Positions 12,301 to 23,443 of a DNA stretch of 64,000 nt are shown piece after piece. Both the position numbers and the translations under genes were made by a program. The stretch is from Papaver somniferum (Eukaryota; Streptophyta; Magnoliopsida; Ranunculales; Papaveraceae), in contig NC_039365.1 of NCBI RefSeq assembly GCF_003573695.1, positions 133,573,466 to 133,637,465 of the forward strand, given 5' to 3'. The notes under the pieces are model-generated. The model had not been told where the DNA came from. It did not search any database and was given only the letters and a program-made list of their open reading frames with translations. Position 1 is the stretch's first letter; each line of letters opens with the position of its first letter.

Positions 12301-14593
12301 AACTTACTTGTTGCTTTCAGAATCAGCTTAAAAGGCGACTTCATGCAGTAACTATGGCTTCTGCAGCATGCTTTCTCTTTCCTTTTGCAATTTGGGACTT
12401 GATATTAGTGAGAACTATTCAGTTTCTACTTACATAAATGTGCTTACCTAACTTTAGAAGTAATCATTTGAAATTTATTGAGTGCTATGTTGATCGAGAA
12501 TTTTTTTTTTTCCTTTGCCTTTTTTGTTTATGATTGTGCTTCAGGGATCCTCATCTGATATTAGCATAAAGTTACCAATTTCTCTATGGGCGTATTCCAG
12601 TGTGATTCTCTTTGGAATCATATTAATATTCTATGTTGATAACATTGCCGAAGAGAGGTATGTTATTACAAAAAGTCTCCCATATCTTCCTGAGCAATTT
12701 ACATGTTACGCATACTTTGCACATGTCTAAGATATTGCCGAACTATATATTTGTCTGCTTGTAATCATCCAATCATGCTGGTATGAGTCTGTTGAATAAC
12801 CTAAAGCTAATTTTGATGGTTGTATGAATTTTTATATTTTTAAGATTGAGATGTTTGCTCATTAATCATTATCGACTACTTACTCATTTTCCAAGATCAG
12901 GGTGATTTACTGTTACTTGTAGTTTCGCCATCATTGTGCTGATCATGTTTGTTCTTCAATTACTTGATATATTTTAAATATCTGTTTGTAGCTTTGTTGT
13001 GCATTTCACTGGATAACGTACTGCGGATACTTAGTATCCTTTTTCTCTTAATGTAGTTCCCCTTGGGGAATATTCAAAACTGCATTTGAATATTCTCGAT
13101 TTATCTGTATACAATAGCACAGTTTACCCTATTCAGAATAAAAATCTCTAGGATGATAGAGTACTTACAGACTGATGAATGATGATATTGGTTTTACTAT
13201 AATGACAATTAGATTTGATCCATCTGCTGCCGACTAGGACTGTAAAGTTTCCATGTTTTATGAACAGCAAGTCTAAAGTAAATCAGAAAAGCAGTAACAA
13301 ATTACTCTTTCTTGTTGTTGGCATTGCTGGGTCAATCTTTTTTCCATGGTGCTCGCTCTGCAGTATAGAATGCTAACCAGGTTTACATTTAATCAACCTT
13401 ATGAATTTGCCCCACTTTCTTCTGGAGAAAAAGAATGAACATAACCTATAAAAAGGTATCTAAATGAAATTGTCCTTTAGCAAGATGATTCTGCTGACAT
13501 CAATATTATGTCCCAAATAAAATTCTTTGCACATGAAGTACAAACCCTTGGTACATTTCCCCTGATAGGAAGCAGATACTGCTGATAGTACGTTTTATTT
13601 GCTCGCCTGGCTTGACTGATATGGTAGTTTAAGTGTTGGGGGTCCTGCATAACTGATATACTAACATTTTTCAGGAAAGAGACTGTAATTTTTGTTTTTG
13701 TGCTGATAATTGCCATCTTTTCGGATGAGATTTCCTATATAGCATATGAGTGGTTTATTTATATGTTCTTTTGCAGATTACATATGGTTTTCTCTTCTCC
13801 AAGACATTTGATGGTCGCAGGAGGATGCATCATTGTGATGGAGATCATGTATAAGATGGATTTTTCCCTTCCAGGTTTTCTAATATGCTCCACGATTTTG
13901 GGATTTGGTATGTTTTGGACCTTATCACCATGGTGATCCTTATGTATTCAAGTGTAATAGATGTTCTCACTATCCTTTATCAGGAATTTAGCTTAACATG
14001 AATGCCATGCTGTTGCATGTTACCTGGAAATTTCTTCTTGGTGTTATTGAGTATGCATTACAAATTTTGCTAGCTCGAAATAGTTGCTTGGTCTAGATCT
14101 GTTAAAATAAATGAGGGGCTCTTGTGTTGCATTGCTGAACTGTGTTATTCCGGGCCATTCAACTTCATGCAGCCAAAAGCAAAAAAAGATTATAGTAAAT
14201 TTTATGTACTGCTGAAGTCCTCAGAGATTACCAGTTAAATCCTGGACACCCTAAACCTCCGTAGATAATCACAGAATGAAGATGTCTAGTAGCTTAGGTC
14301 TTGCCAGTTCAGCTTTTCTTCCTGAATGAAGATTTTGATTTTTCTCTTGTGTTTATTGTATTCTCTTATCGAGTGTTTTTGTTGTTGGTTTATCAAATGC
14401 ATGATTTGGACATTAATAAGCAGTAAATATGATTTTTGCATTCTAATGAGTGAAAGTGGCAATTTTGATCGGTTTGGTAGGTATTTTTAAAGCAACTTCT
14501 TTGGAACGTATTAAGAAAGATGCTCCTCAGCCTTTGGACATGTCAGATGGAGCTTTCGAAACCCAAAACCAAGGCTTGTCCCTTCCTAAATAA
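9328..14593 (+). pseudogene. MTP12: MTP12-like (ZnT5-type) zinc transporter, N-terminal membrane half only
   Basis: Exons inferred from splice sites and frame: 9328-9520, 9670-9755, 11242-11326, 11686-11764, 11947-12077, 12321-12407, 12545-12657, 13777-13907 and 14481-14593. Together they give about 338 residues with no internal stop and all splice phases agreeing. The product is a chain of hydrophobic membrane segments. It includes LSQGWAMATLSPF, a loop with GMKEMTVP, RRVSLKNQLKRR and FYVDNIAEERLHMVFSSPRH, which I recognise from plant MTP12. In Arabidopsis, MTP12 pairs with MTP5 to move zinc into the Golgi. The reading ends at TAA (14591-14593) before the C-terminal cation-efflux domain with its zinc-binding residues, and the first exon is missing, so this copy should not transport zinc itself. 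It may be a truncated gene, or one whose 3' part was displaced by the transposon nest from 15.6 kb on. The open frame argues the damage is recent or the fragment is still expressed. Confidence 0.7.
11765..11946 (+). other. U12-type AT-AC intron in the MTP12-like gene
   Basis: The 182-base intron begins ATATCCTT, the exact consensus donor of minor-spliceosome AT-AC introns, and ends GTAC. A branch-site-like CCTTGAC sits at about 11931-11937 in front of the acceptor, so its adenosine is some 11 bases from the splice site, in the usual U12 range. Splicing here joins phase 1 to phase 1 and gives LSPF-T-FKDS across the junction. No GT-AG pair nearby keeps the frame. Confidence 0.8.
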
Positions 14594-15629
14594 ATTATGT
14601 AATTCCATGACTACACCTACTTATTTTTTTTTGGTTTTCATACTTTCGTATTTGTGTAGTCGATATTTCACTGTACTAAATTCTTATTATTTTCATTTTA
14701 TGATTTCTCAGTGAAGATAAAACTACTACTTCTTTCAGTTGAAAGTAGTTGAAGTTAGGTATTTTGGCTGGATTTTTAACGTTTACAGAATATCTAACTT
14801 ATGCACGATTTTATTTTGAACTATATACTTCAAAACATAAAGGAGAATGTAGAAAGCAGGAACATACTTAAATCATAAACTACTTTTCCATGCTTCAAAA
14901 CAAAAAAACTATTTTCCACCTTGGTTTTTGGAGGTTGGAAACTATACTTCTTGAGGGTTGTCCATTATGATTCCGTCTGGTTAGGTCATACACTACTACA
15001 TTCTTGAAATTTGAAATTTCTCTGTATAATGGGTCCTCTAAAACGAAGTCACGTATGATTGTGATGGTTGTCTATAGATTTGTATATGAATATTTGAACT
15101 TTTAAAGTAAGTTTTTCCTTACTATTCTCTGATTCCTTCGAAATAGTCAGAACCTATCTCGAACATGGTTCAGTTTACCTACTTCTTTAATTTGAGGCTT
15201 ATTACTTATCTTATTTTCATCTGTTCTTTTGTCAGTGGTAGTGCAAGCTAGAGCTCAATTTCGCAACCCTTCGGATGTCTGAGGATAGAAGTGAAGTAAT
15301 TTTTTTGCCGAGTCTGGAGTCAAAAGCATATGCTGGTTCTTTACCGTTCCTGTATCCCTTCGCCAATCTAAAGAGCCACTGCTCTTATCATGTGTACAGT
15401 AGTATCATGAACACTTAATAGTCTCTCTTGCAATGACAATTCACATCGTTAACCAGTTGATATATCCTTTTTACAGATCCTTTATCTTTCATGGAAATAT
15501 TTGTCACTATAAGGAGATGGTAGGTTTTGGATGATTGGATTCTCTTATATCAGGGAGATTTCTAGTCACGTCATTAACCAAACAATTGAGATGTCCTGTC
15601 AAATTTTTGCTATCCTGCATGGCGCAATT
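14594..15629. other. region downstream of the MTP12-like gene
   Basis: AT-rich sequence without recognisable coding content. I searched it for the missing cation-efflux exons (His/Asp-rich membrane segments) and saw none on either strand. Confidence 0.4.
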
Positions 15630-16027
15630 TGTTGGAATAAAATAGATTTAGTTGATTATGTTTAGTTAGAACTTGTCGTCTAGTACAATGGAGTTCACTA
15701 AGAAGAGAGTATGACTCCCCAGTAGCATTCTTCTCACAAGTCACAAGTCACAACCCACACTTGACAAGCCCTGGTAGAAGAACTCTCGCAACCCCCAGCC
15801 CCAGGCTCCTCGCCCATATCGCAGGTGCTAAGGATGTTGTCAGATCTGCTGGGGTGGGTCTGTCCAGGGGTAGGCCCCAACCTATCCAGAATCTCAAGAT
15901 GCAGAGAGAGGTTTCTATTGATCAGGAGAATAGGGTTACATGGAACAATATCCTATATATACATGTAGAAGAGAAATCCTAGATATCTAGCTGGACCGCA
16001 TATCTATGGGCCGTAGGCCCTACAACA
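15630..16027. repeat. possible short solo LTR (398 bp)
   Basis: The segment starts TGTTGGAATAAAAT and ends CCCTACAACA, giving the TGTTG/CAACA inverted ends typical of copia LTRs. No matching second copy is in the window, the flanking 5-mers differ (CAATT versus CTCTC), and no PBS or PPT is clear next to it. The short plus-strand ORF at 15761-15982 inside it is not believable as a gene. Confidence 0.3.
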
Positions 16028-16366
16028 CTCTCTTTGTGCGGTCCAATATAGCTTCATTTGCAGTGCTTCACATTTAGTGCTTCGAATGTAGTTTTTCAAA
16101 TATCGTCCTCTCCTTGATGACTTGTGCCGAAATCAATTCCCTTACTAAAACTTTAACAAGGAAAAACCCGGTGGGGTAAAACCTTGGTACAACTCTTCAC
16201 ATGTAGTACTTCACATGTTGTCTCGTACTTTACATGTAGTTCATCACATGCAATACGATCTTCAAAGATCGATGAGTCTAAGTTAATTGCCTCGTTAAAA
16301 CTTCGGCAGGAACACCCAGAGGGACAAAACCTGAACTAAAGAAAAAGAGTACAATATTAAGCAAAC
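16028..16366. repeat. unassigned repeat-like DNA
   Basis: Contains near-repeats of CTTCACATGTAG / TACATGTAGTTCATCACATG around 16190-16255. It also has two sentences of the type 'AAACTTTAACAAGGAAAAACCCGG' and 'AAACTTCGGCAGGAACACCC' (about 16150 and 16300), which look like diverged copies of one another. No coding content. Confidence 0.35.
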
Positions 16367-17104
16367 TTAGAACATGGTTGGACACGAATATGTTGCCTCA
16401 TTAAAAAGAGTACAATAGCTGGCAATAATGTCTTGTGACCAAGCAGGTTTAGAGAAAGCAACGGCATGGCAGTCACCAGTTGAATGAGGCCTTCTGGAGA
16501 GAGCATAAACTACTTTATTTTTTGATCCTTTTTTGTATTGTATATCATAATCAAACCCAAGGAGCTTCATGAGCCACTTCTGTTGTAACACAATAGAAAT
16601 CTTTTGTTCCAAGAGGTAGTTTATGCTTTGGTGATCAGTCTTTATTATGAAATGTTGACCTTGTAAGTATTGTTTTCATCTAGTGACAACTTGGACAATA
16701 GATAATAATTTCTTCTCATAGGTGGATAAGGCAGCAGCTCTTGGTCCAAGTGGCTTACTATAAAAAGCAATAGCTTTGTCTTCTTGCATAAGAACAACTC
16801 CAATACCCAAATCACAAGCATCAGTCTCCAAAACAAACTGTTTGGTGAAATCAGGTAAAGCCAGCACAGGAGTGGTTGTCATTGCTGATTTGAGTTTATT
16901 AAAAGCCTCAGTTGCAGCAGGAGACCAAGCAAAAGCATCCTTTTTTAATAAGTCAGTCAATGGCTTACTAATGAGACGATAGTTTTTTACAAATTTTATA
17001 TAGTAACCAGTGAGGCCTAAAAATCCTCTAAGGACCTTAATAGTTGTAGTAATATGCCACTCCACCATGGCAGAAATTTTCTCAGGGTCAGCCTTAACCC
17101 CCAT
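16367..17104 (-). pseudogene. RNase H region of gypsy D pol
   Basis: Reading 17104-16676 gives the RT connection and RNase H start: FLGLTGYYIKFVKNY, then LPDFTKQFVLETDACDLGIG with the first catalytic Asp, then FYSKPL. After a frame break near 16680, the piece 16612-16367 gives QQKWLMKLLGFDYDI and YKKGSKNKVVYALSRRP. The usual Ala-Asp before ALSRR is replaced by Val-Tyr, so a conserved acidic residue is lost. The reading then dissolves without reaching integrase. Clearly inactive. Confidence 0.85.
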
Positions 17105-17640
17105 TAGATGTGATAATGTGGCCTAAATACTCTAATTCTGACTGACCAAAACAACATTTAAAGAAGTTGGAAAAAAGCTTATGTTCTCTCAGAATCTCCA
17201 ATGTGGTTTGTAAGTGAAGTATGTGAGTTTCTAGAGAGGGACTGTAAATTAATATGTCATCAAAAAACACAAGAATAAACTTCCTAAGATGTCTTTGAAA
17301 AACAGTATTCATGAGAGCTTGAAAGGTGGCAGGGGCATTGTCATTACCTTGAACTCAAAGTGATCATGATGAGTCCTAAATGCAGTCTTGTGGATGTTAG
17401 AGGGAACAATCCTGATCTGATGATAGCCTGACTTCAAATCAATCTTGGAAAAGAATTTGGAGCCATGAAGTCATCCAATAGCTCATTTATGACTTGTATT
17501 GGGAATTTATCTTTAATTGTGATGATGTTTAACTTACTGTAATCAACACAGAACCTCCAAGAGTTGTCTTTCTTCTTGACAAGCAAAATTGGAGATGCAA
17601 ACGGGTTGTTGCTCGGTTGGATGATGCCATATTGGAGCAT
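17094..17640 (-). pseudogene. reverse transcriptase fragments of gypsy D
   Basis: 17640-17434 encodes the palm/fingers start: YGIIQPSNNPFASPILLVKKKD and WRFCVDYSKLN. After a break near 17340-17440 (a lost segment or frameshift), 17312-17094 carries the catalytic box FFDDILIYS and YLGHIITSNGG. This is the only reverse transcriptase visible in the 64 kb. Two frame breaks and no single long ORF make it non-functional. Confidence 0.9.
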
Positions 17641-18131
17641 TTCCTGTACTAAACCCTCAACAACTGTCTTTTGTATATAGGGACACCTGTATGTCTGAGA
17701 TTGACAGGGACTACATTGGGTTTGAGAGGGATTTAATGGTCCAAGTCCCTTTGAGGTTGGAGGATTTTTGGTTCAGAGAAAACATCAGGAAACTGGTGGA
17801 GGACAGTATATATTTATGGTGGTGGGGTGGACTGAACAGTGTTGGCTGAAATGGAAAAAAGTTGACCAACTACTCCATGGCAATGTTTCTGAAAGAACCT
17901 TTTAACCTCTCCTCCACTCATCATGCTTAAAGAGGACTTTTGTTGTACACCAGTTAAGGTTATCTTCTTGCCTTTGCACCTGAAGGTGATACATAACTTG
18001 GATAAATTGAAAAGTACATCCCCCTAGTTTCTTAACCAATCTGCACCCAAAACAATATCACAGCCTCCCAATGGAAGGAGTCTCAAGTTACCACAGAATT
18101 TGTGTCCTTGCATAGTCCAATCCAAGTTAGA

Positions 18132-18443
18132 TCATATGCCAGAGCTGACAGTTTTATCACCATTTGCCACAGTGACCAGTAAACTAGAAGTGTCTTCAAT
18201 AGAACACTGTAAAATTTTATCCAATGCACAGTCAATAAACCTGTGAGTGCTACCAGTATGTATAAGGATAGTGATGGGATTCTTGTTTACAAACCCAGGT
18301 ATCCTAATAGTGCCAGCTGAGACATTACTTGTCAAGGCATGTAATAAGATTTCTATATCACGCTCAATAAGAGGTTCCTCTTCAGTTTCATGCTCAGTAT
18401 CTATTCCTTCTTCAGAGATTTCCTCGGCATCTTCTCCTATCAA
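18132..18443 (-). pseudogene. retropepsin-type protease of gypsy D with altered active site
   Basis: The 103-residue reading contains the retropepsin flank ...ITILIHTGSTHRFID... The catalytic Asp of the usual D(S/T)GSTH motif is His here; the codon lies at 18260-18258. The segment starts acidic (many Glu), as in the gag-PR linker of such elements. Followed downstream by a decayed PR-RT linker (about 17650-18130). Confidence 0.8.
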
Positions 18444-18455
18444 GACACATAGATA

Positions 18456-19024
18456 CTATTGCTTACAGATGTGGCCTCTTCTGTAGAATTCATCACAATT
18501 AAAGCATAACCAATTGGCTTCTGGCTTGTATTTGTTCAGAAATGAGTCTTTTGAGTGGTAGGGTGGAGATGACTTTAAGTGGTGGGGGTTGAGGATATGA
18601 TGAAGTTGGAACATAAGTGGGTTTGGAGTGAAAGTAGTGGATGAAAAGGGTCTTGGGGTGGAGAATGAGGTAGGAAAAGTTCTTTGAATAGGCTTAATAG
18701 CTAGTGAAAAAGCACGAATTAATGTTTTTAGTTCAAACATAAGAACTGAACCCCTGAGTTCTTCTTTTAATCCACCAATAAAACTTGCTATAAAGTAAGT
18801 TTCAGGAAAATCATGATGAACACTTAATAGTAAAGCCTTAAAATACTCAAACTTCTCAAAATAAGCATCTACTGTAGTTAGTTGAGCCAATTTATTGAAT
18901 AACCCAACAATATTATCATGATAAGGATTCTCAAATCTTAAGCAAATGTTAGCACAAAAGTACTGCCAAGGAATATGATTTTTATTAAGACAAAAGTTGT
19001 CATACCATTTACTTGCCTTACCAT
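18456..19024 (-). pseudogene. gag of gypsy D, 5' part removed by element B
   Basis: The ORF 18890-18456 reads on from a decayed upstream part (to about 19022). It contains a retrotransposon gag core (FEKFEYFKALLL, FIGGLKEELR), a Pro/Ser/Thr-rich linker, and a knuckle with CFNC and RRGHIC near the end. At 19024 the coding sequence stops abruptly at the LTR of element B, which inserted into gag. Confidence 0.8.
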
Positions 19025-22000
19025 TGTAGATGGGGAAAAACGGTTCGCTGGTTTTTTAGGGAATGGAGAGACGACCGTGTGACAGAGGCTCCTCAACCGA
19101 GCGAACTGCCTAACCTCAAATAGATGCACTGCACGGGAGTGCTTTGAGTTGGAGAGATCAATTTGTAAGACTCCGGCCTAAACCAAGACAATGGCCGTTC
19201 CAGAGTCAATTCGGTCACAAAGAGGGCAGAGGGTTGATATGTAGGAGGGAAGCTGAGAAGTGTGTGAGATCAATGATGATCAAGGATTGTGAATGTATTT
19301 AAGGTTTCTGCAAGTTTTATGTGAACTGTTGAGTTCGGATAAGTTATGGTCGATTGATGGAATTCTTGAGAGTGATTGCTCGAAAAATTGCATGTCTTTC
19401 AATCGTGGATTCATAGACTTATTTATATTTTCAGAATAGTAGACACATTAATCTCCAGTAAGTGTGACGGTTGCTCGAGTGAAAGAGTGGGAAAGCGGGA
19501 AATCGTGGTTTAACCAGTTCCAGGTCGTGCGGAGACTTGATTGATTTCCACCCACTACTTTGCTAACTACCTAAACTACTTGAACAACTTACTCACATTT
19601 CTCATCGTGGATGAACACACGTGTTGTAGGCCGCAAGACCAAAACCCTAATTGATATCCCCTATGTGACGTGATTGATGTATCACGAACGTAGAGTCTGC
19701 AAGGCAGACATGTGTTTGATTAGTCAGTCATTGACTTGATTAGAGGATGGGTCTAAGTACTGTACATTCGAGCATGATTGTTGAATGCTCTAGGATTCAT
19801 AAATTGAACATGTCTACTAGGATGTATAGTTCTCGAATGAATGATGCTGATAGTCTGAGTAATTGATCTGAGCAAATATTGATCGTATGATGAATTGTTG
19901 AATATTGATAGTTGGATCAATATTCGAGCAACTGAGCAAGTATTGCTCATGCGATAAATTATTGAATATTGATAGTTGTATCAATATTCGAGCAATTGAG
20001 CAAGTATTGCTCATTCGATAAATTACTGAATATTGATAGTTTGATCAATATTCGAGCAATTGAGCAAATATTTCTCTTACGATGAATTATTGGTAGCGTG
20101 ACTAAATAATATATTAATTAAAATATTGGTAGCTGACCGAATATTGTATAATTAATTCAGACGTTGATTGCTGGATCAACATAAAATTATTAGTGTTTGA
20201 ACTCGCTCAAAATTATGATTTGTAGAGCATTTGTTCGAAACCCTAATTTTGATCAATTGCTGGTCAATTGATGATTTACTGAAAATAGGTCATTGAGTGA
20301 AATAGGGACCGTCTTTATGGGATGATGGACGACCATGTAGCGCCCAGGTGCTCGAGTGAGCATGCACCAAAATCCTTTGTTGGTGAAAGAATGATCAAAT
20401 GCTGGTTTAATCATTTATTAAAATAGTGCTCGTGTGAGCGTTAGGTAGTAAAACCTAGTTATGGAGAGATGAAAGACCGACAAAGAGGGAATGGAACCGG
20501 CCCTTGGTTGTCGTGGGACCAGCTTACGGTCATTTGAGCGAGTCCCGGGTTGGTTGGAAAGAGTTTGGACCCAATATGAGCAATTGATAGCAAATTAGGT
20601 CAAAATTATAAAGATGTGTGGGACCGGTTCATTGCAAGCCTTAGAGACGGCCTTGATCGGTCAAGGTAGCATGCCCGTGTCACCATGATGTCCGTGTCTC
20701 ATTCGTGAGAGTTTTGGTATTTTCTGGTGTGCGTTTGAGCAATATTTTGGATTTTCAGAAGAGTTTGATCTTGATTGAAACTCTCAATTCTGCTCGAATG
20801 AGCGAGTAAAACTTCGCTCATGCGACCGATATTTTGAGAATATTGAAATAATAATATTTTTAATATTTGACGTGAGTAGCCTAGCCGGTCAAGTGACCAT
20901 TTGGCTTTTTGGCTTTTCCAGGGTTTGAGCAATATTTGAGGAAATATTGGAAAATTAGGGTTTTCGCTCAAACGATGGAGTTCCATGAGATGATGGAAAT
21001 AATAATATGAGAAAATAAGGGATTGTGAGGTGTGGGATCGGCCACAGCTAGGGCATGGCCGGTCGACTAGGTAGCCCGTTCCCGTGACACCTTTCCCTAT
21101 TTTTGTTCGATGAAAGTATGGAAAAACTAAGAGTTTCGCTCAAATGAGGGAGTTTGCTCAAATGAAGGAGTTTCCATGAGATGTGGGAAACAAATTAAAA
21201 TAAATAAATAAAATAATGGGAGAGGGGGACCGGCCACGACGGCATGACCGGCCGTCCGGTGGGCCCGGTCTCACGCCTCTTGTTTATTTTATTTAATAAT
21301 ATTTTCTTCATAAGTTCCTCGTTTGTCCATGTTTTCGAACGATCATTCGTGCGTTTGGGTGCTCGTTCGTGCACTTTTGTCAAGTACACTTGCACATTTT
21401 CTCGGAGCTTACTCGGTGATGGTCTAGACGCCCGGATAGTGATTATTTATTACTAGTTCATGGAATTCTGTCGGGAATAATCCATGAAACAGAGCAATGA
21501 GATACATTATATTATTTTCTAGGAATTCAATTGGCGAATGACACTAGAATTAATCTATTTGCATAACCGAGATATGAGATAGTTGAAGCATCATATTCGT
21601 TCTGAGAGGTGTATAGTCGGGGAACAATGAACGGCATGACGTCCTGAAGGCGTTTAGCTCTCTAAAAAAACAATTATGTCTAAAGAACCGCATGATTCTA
21701 TACATGGTCTCTCCACGTAGTCAGGGAACGAGTAGCGTGACGTCCTGAAGGCGTTAAGCTCTCTAACAAACAGTTATGTCTAGAGAACCGCCCAATCATT
21801 TAGATCCTATGTAGAGGTGGGTCTCTCTCTGTATTCAGGGAACAACGAGCAACGTGACGTCCTGAAGGCGTTAAGCTCCCTAACAAACAATTATGTGTAG
21901 AGAACATCCCAATCATTTGATTCTACGTAGAGGTGATGATGAAATGTGTGAAGCATTGAACGCTCGACTGGGAGGCCTTTAGAGAAACATATTCATCATA

Positions 22001-22152
22001 GATCTGAGAGGAATGCTCACTCAGTAAGAGATCGTGAAACGGTTCACGGATCATAAAATATGAATCGTCACATGCGTTCCTGAAGCCGGGTCAGAAACAT
22101 GCAGTATCATGATTTTAATATTTAAGCCCTTGTTGAAAATCCACCATCAACA
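19025..22152 (-). repeat. 3' LTR of element B (3.13 kb)
   Basis: Begins TGTAGATGGGG and ends CCATCAACA on the plus strand. It matches 29318-29406, 38513-40026 and 44773-45258, the split 5' LTR. Internal repeats: a 64-base unit four times at about 19866-20095 (ATATTGATAGTTG...GAGCAA), and a 100-117-base unit three times at about 21613-21930, each with GACGTCCTGAAGGCGTT. The overlapping minus-strand ORFs at 19753-20014 are frames of the 64-base repeat, not genes. Confidence 0.9.
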
Positions 22153-22178
22153 TTAAGTCCCCTGCTTAGTGAGGGACA
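22153..22178 (-). other. polypurine tract of element B
   Basis: The minus strand reads GTCCCTCACTAAGCAGGGGA followed by CTTAA and then the LTR start TGTTGATGG. The AAGCAGGGGA run is the likely plus-strand primer site. Confidence 0.6.
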
Positions 22179-22472
22179 GTCATGTTCCACAATAAGCATT
22201 GGATGGTGAATTTCCAGCAGACAAGATAAGCAGTCGAACTTAGTCGTACAAAGGCATTTTCAGAATCTCCGATTTGCTCCAATGATGTCATGTACAAGAA
22301 AATGCCCAGGTAAGGACCCTGAAAGTATGATAGAGTGTCATCTCATGAGTACGGAGAGACGAGGCACTGCTGATTTGGTCGGTAAGATGTCCAGTTTTGG
22401 TCGGTTTAGCGTTTACGGGTCTGACCCAAAAAAGGAAATCCTAGTCTTATTAGGTTTCGGAAATATAATTGA

Positions 22473-22643
22473 TATAAAAGATAAGAAACCCTAAGATGTT
22501 TTTATTTCTCCTTAAGCTGATCGACCACCCTCCCCTTTGATTTCTTCACGTCCAAGCAACAGAGAGGGAGGAGAAAAAAAATTCCCGGAGCCGACGTCGT
22601 CGTCACCGTCCTGCGAAGTTCCTGACAACTACAGCGAGTTCAG
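22473..22643 (+). promoter_or_regulatory. promoter and first leader exon of the antisense gene in element B
   Basis: A TATA box TATAAAAG lies at 22473-22480. About 30 bases on begins a pyrimidine-rich leader (CTCCTTAAGC, CACCCTCCCC) that runs to 22643 and ends TTCAG|GTAAGC, a strong splice donor. The next fitting acceptor is TTTTGACTCCAG| at 23425, giving a 782-base leader intron just before the ATG at 23444. An optional middle exon about 23297-23367 (acceptor GTCGCAG, donor AACAG|GTAAGA) is possible. This looks like a host-style promoter pointing against the element's own genes. Confidence 0.55.
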
Positions 22644-23443
22644 GTAAGCGATTTTTTTTTTGATGTGTGTTATTCATGAGTTGTTCATAAAACAAAATTT
22701 CATATGTTTGCATGCATGCATAGGTTTTATGAAAATTTCGTTTTTAGCAAACAATCGTCCGTCCATTGTTTTAGGAAACAAACGATAATCCCTAACTTAT
22801 GAGAGATTTTTTTTTTTGAAATAGACCTGCGTCTAATGATAAAATCTTGTTTATGAGCTTCCATTAAAATCAAAATTTATTTAGAATATGTGGACCTTTG
22901 TAAAATAGAAAATGACCTGTTTGATAGACGAACGCTCGTTCGAGCGATTTTTTTTTTTGTGTACGTGAGCTATTCACGTAAAAAAAAAATTTAATGTTTA
23001 CTTGAGTTATTAACTCACGAAGTTTTTTTTTCAAAATACATGATTCAAAACTTATGTGAAATAAAATTTTGATTTTCCGCAATTGCTAGAAGTAAACTTT
23101 TTGACAAAATATTGTTTGTATGGATTTTGTGATATAATAGTGTATGCACAAAAACCAATGAGTGTTCACTCGGTAAGAGTCGCTCAGACGGTGAAAAATT
23201 ATGTGGATTGTTCACATGATGGGAATTTCGTGAATTTCACACAGTTTTATGAAAATCAAGTTATGATTTCGAATAATGAGTTTTGGTTCGTCGCAGGTTT
23301 TAAAGGAACGAACAAACCCTCAAGATTTTGCGTTGTAATCACTACATATAGTGAAATTGTAAACAGGTAAGAGTTGGAGAGTTACCATTTTAACGCATAT
23401 TTTTGCCAACTTGTTTTGACTCCAGCACTTTCGGTGACAGCTA

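Larger units (their letters stand above)
16367..19024 (-). mobile_element. Ty3/gypsy element D, decayed, cut by element B
   Basis: The minus strand carries gag (to 18456), protease (18443-18132), reverse transcriptase (17640-17094) and RNase H (17104-16400) in the gypsy order. Stops and frameshifts separate them. The gag knuckle is CxxC...GHxC and the RNase H tail has the gypsy SRR motif. Integrase and LTRs are not seen. At 19024/19025 the gag is interrupted by the LTR of element B, so D is older than B. The zinc-knuckle type and PR style resemble chromovirus-lineage elements, but I see no chromodomain, so the lineage is open. Confidence 0.85.

Noticed and set aside
15761..15982. 73-codon ORF (MTSPGRRTLA...)
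   Set aside because: Lies within a possible LTR, has no recognisable domain and no gene context.
16367..19024. Possible integrated pararetrovirus (zinc knuckle, protease, RT, RNase H)
   Set aside because: Separate gag with gypsy-type knuckle, RT box and RNase H tail typical of Ty3/gypsy. No movement protein or other viral genes seen.
19753..20014. Two overlapping minus-strand ORFs with similar peptides
   Set aside because: They are offset by 64 bases and result from the 64-base tandem repeat in the LTR of element B.
19866..20095. Repeat array resembling a CRISPR at first glance
   Set aside because: Head-to-tail degenerate 64-base units without unique spacers, in plant LTR DNA.
23083..23370. 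95-codon plus-strand ORF in the antisense-gene leader
   Set aside because: Lies in the predicted leader intron and has no domain. Part of it (23297-23367) may be an optional non-coding exon.
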